DNA of 64,000 bases. Origin: Caldanaerovirga acetigignens (GTDB lineage: Bacteria; Bacillota; Thermosediminibacteria; Thermosediminibacterales; Thermosediminibacteraceae). The notes beneath the pieces were generated by a model. That model was not told the origin of the DNA and made no database searches. It worked only from the letters and a program-made list of their open reading frames with translations. Position 1 is the stretch's first letter; every line of letters starts with the position of its first letter. The position numbers were made by a program, and so were the translations under genes. Shown piece by piece: positions 56,060 to 62,329 of the stretch. The DNA is taken from positions 1-64,000 of the forward strand of contig NZ_FRCR01000010.1 in NCBI RefSeq assembly GCF_900142995.1, in the 5' to 3' direction.

Positions 56060-56242
56060 TCAAGTTAATTTTAATTCAAATAAACTACATTGTTCCGGAT
56101 TTTCCAAAAGCTTCCTCATTCGGTCAGAATAAGGTACTAACACCTTTCGCACATCGGCTTTAGGAAAATCCGATTTTGACAACCACCAAACAGTATTAAC
56201 CGCGTCTTTTACCCTTATCTTTCGTTCTTTATCAAATTTCAT
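56060..56242 (-). pseudogene. Remnant of an N4-cytosine/N6-adenine DNA methyltransferase
   Basis: A 60-residue ORF whose residues 10-50 (VKDAVNTVWWLSKSDFPKA, DVRKVLVPYSDRMRKLLE) match the region of site-specific DNA methyltransferases just before their C-terminus, as I recall the family (VWW-S-K-x-PKAD-RKVL-PYS-x-M). The catalytic motif (SPP/DPPY) and SAM-binding motif are missing. GAAGGGAGC precedes the ATG, so the piece may still be translated. It appears to be the debris of a restriction-modification gene. Confidence 0.65.
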
Positions 56243-56292
56243 GCTCCCTTCGCATCTGCGTTATCAACAATCCTGCACAATACAATCGCGTT

Positions 56293-56880
56293 CTACTTCG
56301 GTTGCCATTCCTTCCACACGTTGCCTATCAATGCGGTTGAGGGTTTTAGCGTCTTTTCACCCTCTTGCCAGCCCGAAGGCATCACTTCACCGGTTTTCTT
56401 GTGATGCTGAAAGGCTTTAATCTGCCTGATCAGCTCGTTTGGATTTCTTCCCACCGGAGGAGTCAATATTTCCGCAGCTTGAATTATGCCATCAGGATCT
56501 ATCAAGAATCTCCCGCGGATGTTCACTCCCGCCTCCTCATCGTAAACTCCATATAGCCTTCCTATGCTGCCATTTTGGTCTGAAACCATCGGGAATGGAA
56601 TTCCGCCTTCTACCATTTTCGACAGCTCAGTATCATTCCATATCTTGTGGGAATACACGCTGTCGACGCTTACGGAAAGTATCTCGACATCGAGCTTTTT
56701 CAGAGTCTCATAGCTAACTGCTATGTGCGAAAGCTCGGTAGGTCAAACGAAGGTAAAATCTCCCGGATAAAAACAGAGCACCACCCATTTGCCTATGTAA
56801 TCTTCTAGGGAAACTTCCTTTATCTTCCCCTGGTGGAAGGCTTTAGCTTTGAAATTCGGGGCCTTTTTCCCTACCAGCAT
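56293..56880 (-). CDS. Peroxiredoxin (AhpC/PrxU type), probable selenoprotein with in-frame UGA
   Basis: Thiol/selenol peroxidase. Reading from ATG 56880 (AGGAG upstream) the protein starts [15 protein letters not shown] and continues in one frame to 56293, with a single UGA at 56743-56745. That codon replaces exactly the peroxidatic Cys of the family motif (DFTFV-x-PTEL), giving Sec46 in a 195-residue protein. A hairpin follows at the distance expected for a bacterial SECIS. The usual resolving-Cys motif EVCP is EVMP here, so the enzyme would be of the one-Sec kind. The alternative, a nonsense-mutated pseudogene, is less likely because both halves are otherwise intact. Confidence 0.9.
56709..56745 (-). 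promoter_or_regulatory. UGA codon and candidate bacterial SECIS hairpin
   Basis: UGA at 56743-56745, then 17 nt, then a 6-bp perfect stem CATAGC/GCTATG (56709-56725) with loop AGTTA. Bacterial SECIS elements have a stem of this sort with a G (often GU) in the loop about 16-37 nt after the UGA; the loop G is 25 nt after it. Confidence 0.75.
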
Positions 56881-57006
56881 ATCTGCATCTCCTTTCCTAA
56901 ATATAAATTAGATTACAAATTCGACAAAAAAAAAACCAAAATCCTGCCTTAAATTTAAAATTCTTCATACATTTTTCTTTATTTATGTACACCCTTAAAA
57001 ACTATA

Positions 57007-57060
57007 AAATAAAAAGACCACACTCCATCTCTTACGCAGCAGTGAACATGGAATGCGGTC
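57007..57060 (-). terminator. Terminator of the tRNA-Ser genes
   Basis: GACCGCATTCCAT ... ATGGAGTGTGGTC on the minus strand followed by TTTTTATTTT, 110 bp after tRNA-Ser(GGA). 56881-57006 is AT-rich and holds the peroxiredoxin promoter region but nothing else I can name. Confidence 0.7.
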
Positions 57061-57168
57061 ATGTGGACTAAAAACCAATATTCTTTTGTATATATGATTC
57101 TCTTAAAAATATGCTAAAAACTATATCCCTTACTCCTTGTCCCTTAATCCTTGCAAACCCAATAAAAA

Positions 57169-57263
57169 TGGCGGAGAGAGCGGGATTCGAACCCGCGAGA
57201 CGGGCTTAACACCCGTCTACTCGATTTCCAGTCGAGCGCCTTCGACCACTCAGCCATCTCTCC
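57169..57263 (-). tRNA. tRNA-Ser (GGA)
   Basis: 95 nt class II tRNA with long variable arm, acceptor GGAGAGA/TCTCTCC, anticodon stem CTCGA/TCGAG around a loop with GGA, encoded CCA. Confidence 0.96.
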
Positions 57264-57299
57264 GCACGGTCTACCTAAAGTTAAATATTCTATTTTAAA

Positions 57300-57390
57300 T
57301 GGCGGAGAGAGTGAGATTCGAACTCACGAGGCGGGGTTGCCGCCTACTCGCTTTCGAGGCGAGCGCCTTCGACCTCTCGGCCATCTCTCC
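57300..57390 (-). tRNA. tRNA-Ser (CGA)
   Basis: 91 nt class II tRNA, same acceptor as its neighbour, anticodon stem CTCGC/GCGAG, anticodon CGA, encoded CCA. Confidence 0.96.
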
Positions 57391-57397
57391 ACCAAGA

Positions 57398-57853
57398 TTA
57401 TCTTTTTTGCCTGAAAAATTCCTTCAGCAAAGCTCCACATTCCTCCGCCAGGACCCCCGATATCACTTCAGGGTGGTGGTTGAACCTTTCCACTTCGAAA
57501 AGGTTTACCACACTCCCTGCAGCACCAGCTTTCGGGTCCCAAGCGCCAAAGACCACCCTGTCGAGCCTTGCTAGTATTATTGCCCCTGCACACATAGGGC
57601 ATGGTTCTAAAGTTACATACAAGGTACACCCAATGAGCCTCCACGAACCCATCGCCTCGCAGGCCTTTTTTATGGCCAAAATCTCAGCGTGAGCAGTAGC
57701 GTCCTGGCTCATCTCCCTCGTGTTATAGGCCCTGGCGATAATACTCCCATCCTTAACTATCACCGCTCCTACGGGCACTTCGTCAATATCGAAGGCCTTT
57801 CGGGCTTCCTTCAAAGCTTCTCCCATGAAATGCTCATGAGTTAATTCCTGCAT
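57398..57853 (-). CDS. tadA: tRNA-specific adenosine deaminase TadA
   Basis: Converts A34 to inosine in tRNA-Arg(ACG). 151 residues with the zinc deaminase motifs HAEILAIKKAC (His, catalytic Glu) and PCPMCAGAI (two Cys). It lies directly between tRNA-Ser(CGA) and the tRNA-Arg genes, one of which, ACG, is its substrate. It is probably part of the same transcript. Confidence 0.96.
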   Translation of the reverse strand: MQELTHEHFMGEALKEARKAFDIDEVPVGAVIVKDGSIIARAYNTREMSQDATAHAEILAIKKACEAMGSWRLIGCTLYVTLEPCPMCAGAIILARLDRVVFGAWDPKAGAAGSVVNLFEVERFNHHPEVISGVLAEECGALLKEFFRQKR

Positions 57854-57879
57854 TACCTTACCCTTTAAAGTACAATGAA

Positions 57880-57956
57880 TGGTGCGCCCGGGAGGACTCG
57901 AACCCCCGGCACGCGGTTTAGGAAACCGCTGCTCTTTCCTCCTGAGCTACGGGCGC
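57880..57956 (-). tRNA. tRNA-Arg (CCT)
   Basis: 77 nt, acceptor GCGCCCG, anticodon stem GCGGT/ACCGC around a loop with CCT, encoded CCA. Confidence 0.95.
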
Positions 57957-57986
57957 ATGTTCAAAAAAATAAGATTTAAATTAAAA

Positions 57987-58063
<77 letters not shown>

Positions 58064-58069
58064 ATGAAG

Positions 58070-58165
58070 TGGCGGAGAGAGCGGGATTCGAACCCGCGAT
58101 ACGGATTTTAGGTCCGTATAGTCGCTTAGCAGGCGACCGCCTTCGACCTTCTCGGCCATCTCTCC
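58070..58165 (-). tRNA. tRNA-Ser (GCT)
   Basis: 96 nt class II tRNA with a long variable arm, anticodon stem GTCGC/GCGAC around a loop with GCT, encoded CCA. Confidence 0.96.
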
Positions 58166-58173
58166 CCGGTCCT

Positions 58174-58261
58174 CTGGCAGAGGGGGAGGGATTCGAACCC
58201 CCGGCCCTTTTGGGGCACTGGTTTTCAAGACCAGCTCCTTAAACCACTCGGACACCCCTCC
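58174..58261 (-). tRNA. tRNA-Ser (TGA)
   Basis: 88 nt class II tRNA, acceptor GGAGGGG with a terminal G-U pair, anticodon stem CTGGT/ACCAG around a loop with TGA, encoded CCA. First gene of the Ser/Arg cluster. Confidence 0.95.
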
Positions 58262-58280
58262 GCTTTATGCGGCAATACAA

Positions 58281-58309
58281 AGTATAGCATATTGCAGGTC
58301 TATTGTCAA
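58281..58309 (-). promoter_or_regulatory. Promoter of the Ser/Arg tRNA-tadA cluster
   Basis: TTGACA (58304-58309), 17 bp, TATACT (58281-58286) on the minus strand. The -35 box overlaps the stop codon region of the moeB-like gene. Confidence 0.8.
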
Positions 58310-59004
58310 CCGGATAGATTTATCGTAAAGTACTCGTGGTCCAGCAAATTCACAAAAAGGAGCCGGTTCCTTAGAATTTCTCCCCTGCCTATCAGGACCT
58401 TTACTGCCTCACTGACCTGAATAGCGGCGACCACTGCCGGAGTGAAAGAGGGATTCCCGAGCTGCGCCTCGATTCCCTTATTGCCCGCACCAGTGTATAT
58501 TCGATGCAGTGTCCTGTCTCCCGGAAAAACTGTTGTTACCTGCCCGTACCACCCGGCAATAGCTCCGTGAATCATTGGAATTCCGACTTGTTCTGCAATT
58601 TCTTCAAGCAAAAGTCTTGCTTTTATATCGTCTAAAGCATCCACTACTAAATCGTTTCCCATGAGAATATCCTTGCCATTTTTTTCGCTGAAAGCCTCTT
58701 TTACCGCAATCACTTTTACATCGGGATTTACAAGTTCCATTCGCTCTTTGGCCTTCAATGCCTTGCTTTTTCCAAGAGAATTCATATCCGATAAAATCTG
58801 GCGGTTTAGGTTCGATTCTTCGAAAACGTCTTTATCTACTGCGGTGATTTGTCCGACACCTAACCGCCCAAGCATTTCAATTATATAGCCCCCTAGCCCG
58901 CCGCACCCGACCACGCACACCTTTTTTTCCCTTAACTTTTCAAACTCTTGCGGGCTAAGAGAAAATAGATTTCTCTCGTATCGCTTCTTTACGTTCACAT
59001 TCAT
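58306..59004 (-). CDS. ThiF/MoeB/HesA-family adenylyltransferase
   Basis: E1-like enzyme that adenylates the C-terminal glycine of a small sulfur carrier. Seen: the ATP-binding VVGCGGLGGYIIEMLGRLG, DKDVFEESNLNRQ and the DALDDIKARLLLEE loop. 232 residues, shorter than MoeB and without the C-terminal zinc CxxC pairs. The ATG overlaps the moaD-like stop. Its neighbours (MoaD-like, radical SAM, AOR) indicate a role in the tungsten/molybdopterin cofactor of AOR. Confidence 0.92.
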   Translation of the reverse strand: MNVNVKKRYERNLFSLSPQEFEKLREKKVCVVGCGGLGGYIIEMLGRLGVGQITAVDKDVFEESNLNRQILSDMNSLGKSKALKAKERMELVNPDVKVIAVKEAFSEKNGKDILMGNDLVVDALDDIKARLLLEEIAEQVGIPMIHGAIAGWYGQVTTVFPGDRTLHRIYTGAGNKGIEAQLGNPSFTPAVVAAIQVSEAVKVLIGRGEILRNRLLFVNLLDHEYFTINLSG

Positions 59005-59231
59005 CAACCTCCGCCGACAGCCGGGAATATCGAGAGTATGTCGCCATCTTCCAACTGCGTGCTCAATGCAGCATCTCTGCCATTGCGAAGTACTATGGCG
59101 ATTTCCTTGAGTTCGATGCCGACAAATTTTATTACTTCTTCTACCGTTGTGCCTTCTTTAATATCAAGCTCTATTTCCTTGCCCCTTCCATGCCTTAAAG
59201 TAGCAAAAAGTTTAACTTTTATCTTCACCAT
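59004..59231 (-). CDS. MoaD/ThiS-like sulfur carrier
   Basis: 75-residue ubiquitin-fold protein ending FPAVGGG, with the C-terminal Gly-Gly that is adenylated and thiocarboxylated. It supplies the dithiolene sulfur of molybdopterin (MoaD role). Overlaps the ThiF-like gene at its stop and lies 9 bp after the radical SAM gene. Confidence 0.93.
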   Translation of the reverse strand: MVKIKVKLFATLRHGRGKEIELDIKEGTTVEEVIKFVGIELKEIAIVLRNGRDAALSTQLEDGDILSIFPAVGGG

Positions 59232-59240
59232 ATCACTCTC

Positions 59241-60281
59241 CTAAGGGCACAAAATTATTTTTCTCCACCACAGACAATCTCCGCAGGAGGGAGAAAATCC
59301 ATAGCAATCGGAGGTGGTATCTCTTACCAGGTCACAGCCTTCCGCTAGGTCGCAGTCGGTGCACGACGGAAATCGAGTATAAAGCACCGCTTCTCTGAAA
59401 GCCCTGTATTCCGGCATTTCCCAAATTTCTTTCAAACTCCTTTCTTTTATGTTGGCAAACACGTGGCGAACAACTTGTTTTTCCCTTTGGAAAACATACT
59501 CTAGACAGTTATGAGCAAATCTGTAGCAGGAGGTCACAGAACCATCTGCCGTAACCACAGCCGAGTTATTCTCTACGAAAGCACACCGCCTCTCAGTCTT
59601 GAGTTCGAACTCCGGCAGCAGTAGTTCAATGCCTTTTTTCAATGAATAATTTCGCAATGATTTAAATAATTCCTTCATTCTTCGATTTTCATACCGGGAG
59701 TACAGAATTTTTTTTGCGTTTTCAGGAGTTTGAGGCAAGAGGTTAGAAAAAATTACCCCTTTAGCTTTATATTTTTGGGCCAAATCTATGATAGCATAAA
59801 CATCTTGAACGTTCTCTTCCCATAAGACAAACTCTATGAAAAGGCGGGGAGTTTCGCTTTTTTTTCTCGATTTTTCTTCATTTAGCATTTCAATGTTATC
59901 GAGCACCACTTTGAGATTTTCATTCCTTATTTTCATGAAGCTGTCCTCGAGACCATCTATTGAAACAACCAGGGCATCGCAACTTTTTACTATTTTTTGC
60001 AGAACTTCACCTTTTACCATCGTGCCGTTGGTCGTAATCGTCAAGTGATAGCCCCCGAACTCCTCAAGGGCATCCAGTATCAGCGGTGACATCAAAGGCT
60101 CACCTATTCCTCCTAGTACAATCCTTTCAAGTTTTTCACACTCTTTGATGCTATCTAATAAATTTTTATAGGTTTTTTCGTCCATTTCGTTCTGGACGTG
60201 TTCCCATGACTTTCTGTAGCATATAGCACAATTCAAGTTGCACTTTTCCGTAAGTTCGATATATAGTTTTTTAAGGCTCAT
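59241..60281 (-). CDS. Radical SAM/SPASM protein of the AOR cluster
   Basis: 346 residues. The SAM cluster motif is CNLNCAICYRKSW (C-x3-C-x2-C) at residues 14-21. The C-terminus has a SPASM-like set of cysteines (CTDCDLAEGCDL, then CYGFSPSCGDCLWW). Similar proteins accompany tungsten aldehyde:ferredoxin oxidoreductases and are thought to modify or insert the cofactor; the reaction is not established. It is distinct from MoaA by its C-terminal half. Confidence 0.9.
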   Translation of the reverse strand: MSLKKLYIELTEKCNLNCAICYRKSWEHVQNEMDEKTYKNLLDSIKECEKLERIVLGGIGEPLMSPLILDALEEFGGYHLTITTNGTMVKGEVLQKIVKSCDALVVSIDGLEDSFMKIRNENLKVVLDNIEMLNEEKSRKKSETPRLFIEFVLWEENVQDVYAIIDLAQKYKAKGVIFSNLLPQTPENAKKILYSRYENRRMKELFKSLRNYSLKKGIELLLPEFELKTERRCAFVENNSAVVTADGSVTSCYRFAHNCLEYVFQREKQVVRHVFANIKERSLKEIWEMPEYRAFREAVLYTRFPSCTDCDLAEGCDLVRDTTSDCYGFSPSCGDCLWWRKIILCP

Positions 60282-60330
60282 CTGAAAAAATCTCCTCTCT
60301 TGCGGCTTTTGCTGGCATTTTAAAAAGGAT

Positions 60331-60350
60331 GGGCCAGAAAAATCCGGCCC
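60331..60350 (-). terminator. Hairpin between AOR and the radical SAM gene
   Basis: GGGCCGGATTTTTCTGGCCC on the minus strand followed by ATCCTTTTTAAAA. Probably a partial terminator that lowers expression of the maturation genes relative to AOR. Confidence 0.55.
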
Positions 60351-60364
60351 TCCTCCAAAATGCC

Positions 60365-62158
60365 TTATTCTACCCCAAGTTTCCTCAAAGTCTCCTCGGT
60401 GGGATTCCCGTCCTCATCCCAGCCTCTCAGCCGATAGTATTCGGGAAGCATTTTGTCCAACTGGTGGACGTAGCCCTTCGATGGCCCTTCAGGCATCGGC
60501 TCTTCAAGCAGGCGCCTGGGAAGAGTATCCTCTTTTGGACTCACCCCGGCTTTAATGTTGAACATTCTCTCCAGATTCCAGATGCGCTCTCCGGCCTCCA
60601 GAAGTTCTTCGGGAGTAAACCCGGAACCCGTTGCTGCGTTGTAGATTTCGGCGTAATCAGTTGCATCTAGGGCAAAGGAGGTGAAGAGGCACATCCCCAG
60701 GGAATCTATCGCCGCCGTCAGGTCCTGGAACAGTTTGACCCATCGAGCTTTGCCTTCTATTGAGAACCTATCTAATTTTTCGGGCACGCCCAATATCTCC
60801 GGCGAAATCATGTAGCCTCTCACGTGGCAGCCGCCCCTGTTGGCAGTGGCGTATTGAAGCCCATGCCCCTGTACGCCCCTCGGGTCATAAGCGGGCAGTT
60901 CTAATTTCTTTACCGACATGGAAAATTCAGGAGCTCCATACATGGTTGCCAACCTATAAGAACCTTCGGCCAGCTTATCGCCAAATCCTTCCCTGTATCC
61001 CATCTTCTTTGTCCACTCAACTATTGCCTCTTTGTCTCCAAATTTGAGACAGACTCCTCCCAGTTCCTCGTCTTTTATATACCCCTTCTCGTAAAGTTCC
61101 ATAGCGGCTGCTATTGTCGTTCCCGCAGAAATCGTATCGAGTCCCAGCTCGTTGCACCAGAAATTAGCTTTTATTATAGCCTCGAGGTCATCCACTCCAC
61201 AATCGGCTCCGAAGGCCCATATTGTCTCATATTCGGGACCTCCGCCTTCTATTTCATTGGTCTTGCAGTATCTGCCGCACGCTATGGGGCAGCGATAACA
61301 GGGATCTCTTTTTACCAAATACTTCTCAGCCAGCGTCTCTCCACTTATCTTTTCAGCCCCATCAAAATATCCCTTTTGAAAATTCCTAGTGGGAAAAGCA
61401 CCGTTTTCGTTTATTATATTCACAAGAACGGCAGTCCCGTAATTGGGGAGGCCCTGTCCGGTAACGCCGTGCTCCCTGATCTTCCTGGTGCAGCGGCCCA
61501 CCACTTCTCTCAGCGCCTCCGCATCATGGACTTTGGGGCTTCCGCTTCCTTTTACCGCTATAGCTTTTAGGTTCTTTGACCCCATTACCGCACCTACTCC
61601 AGAGCGCCCGGCAGCCCTATAGTAGTCGTTCATTACGCAGGCAATCCTTGAAAGCTTTTCGCCAGCCGGTCCTATGGCCAATACCCTCGTTTTTGGAGGC
61701 ATTTCCTGTTCTATAGCTTTGGTGGTCTCCGACACAACCCTGCCCCATAGGTGGGACGCATCTTTTATCTCGACCTTATCATCCTCTATAGTTATATAAA
61801 CCGGAGAATCTGCCTTGCCTTCCACAACAATCATGTCATAGCCTGCAGCCTTTAGCTCGGCTCCCCAGTACCCACCGGAATTGGAAGAGGCTATCGTATC
61901 TGTAAGCGGCGATTTAGTGACCACCATGTATCTTCCCCCGGTCGGGGTAGGCGTGCCAGTCAGAGGGCCGGTCACAAAAAATATTTTATTTTCCGGGCTA
62001 AATGGGTCCACTTTAGGATCGACTTCGCTATAAAACATCCTATTGGCAAGACCTCTGCCCCCAAGGTATTTCCTGGCAAGGCCAAGGTCCAGGTCCTCGA
62101 CCCCATAAGTTCTGTCGCTAAGGTTCACTCTCAAAACCTTCCCACAGTAGCCCATCAC
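60365..62158 (-). CDS. aor: Tungsten-type aldehyde:ferredoxin oxidoreductase
   Basis: 597 residues. Oxidises aldehydes to acids (or the reverse) with ferredoxin as electron partner. Features: the N-terminal [34 protein letters not shown] and [20 protein letters not shown] cofactor-binding segments, the 4Fe-4S ligands [14 protein letters not shown], and the C-terminal [13 protein letters not shown] with the fourth Cys. The ribosome-binding site GGAGG precedes GTG 62158 and the adjacent ATG. The sigma-54 promoter and activator gene upstream suggest inducible expression. Confidence 0.95.
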   Translation of the reverse strand: MMGYCGKVLRVNLSDRTYGVEDLDLGLARKYLGGRGLANRMFYSEVDPKVDPFSPENKIFFVTGPLTGTPTPTGGRYMVVTKSPLTDTIASSNSGGYWGAELKAAGYDMIVVEGKADSPVYITIEDDKVEIKDASHLWGRVVSETTKAIEQEMPPKTRVLAIGPAGEKLSRIACVMNDYYRAAGRSGVGAVMGSKNLKAIAVKGSGSPKVHDAEALREVVGRCTRKIREHGVTGQGLPNYGTAVLVNIINENGAFPTRNFQKGYFDGAEKISGETLAEKYLVKRDPCYRCPIACGRYCKTNEIEGGGPEYETIWAFGADCGVDDLEAIIKANFWCNELGLDTISAGTTIAAAMELYEKGYIKDEELGGVCLKFGDKEAIVEWTKKMGYREGFGDKLAEGSYRLATMYGAPEFSMSVKKLELPAYDPRGVQGHGLQYATANRGGCHVRGYMISPEILGVPEKLDRFSIEGKARWVKLFQDLTAAIDSLGMCLFTSFALDATDYAEIYNAATGSGFTPEELLEAGERIWNLERMFNIKAGVSPKEDTLPRRLLEEPMPEGPSKGYVHQLDKMLPEYYRLRGWDEDGNPTEETLRKLGVE

Positions 62159-62222
62159 GACATTCCTCCTTCCGATTTTTCGGAATCACGCCCGGGCGTT
62201 TATCTCCAAAATAGTTTTTAAA

Positions 62223-62237
62223 GCAAATCGTATGCCA
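62223..62237 (-). promoter_or_regulatory. Sigma-54 promoter of the AOR operon
   Basis: Minus strand TGGCATACGATTTGC: GG and GC spaced by ten bases as required, with TTTAA after. About 65-80 bp before the AOR start. The upstream gene is a sigma-54 activator. Confidence 0.9.
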
Positions 62238-62278
62238 GCAAATTCGTAACGCCTCTTTCTCAATAATACCACCGTTAA

Positions 62279-62329
62279 TGTTCCATTTTGTAACATTATG
62301 TAGGATAATCAATGTTCCATTATAGAACA
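62279..62329. promoter_or_regulatory. Paired palindromic operators upstream of the AOR promoter
   Basis: TGTTCCATTTTGTAACA (62279-62295) and TGTTCCATTATAGAACA (62313-62329). They share the TGTTCCATT half, have inverted ends, and are spaced 34 bp start to start. They lie 40-95 bp upstream of the -24 element; the second is inside the 3' end of the activator gene. Likely enhancer sites for that activator. Confidence 0.75.

Noticed and set aside
56293..56658. Truncated peroxiredoxin gene starting at ATG 56658
   Set aside because: The upstream sequence in the same frame is a perfect peroxiredoxin N-terminus interrupted only by UGA at the catalytic position, so a full-length selenoprotein gene explains it better than truncation.
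57299..57574. 91-codon plus-strand ORF
   Set aside because: Antisense to tRNA-Ser(CGA) and tadA; typical tRNA-shadow sequence.
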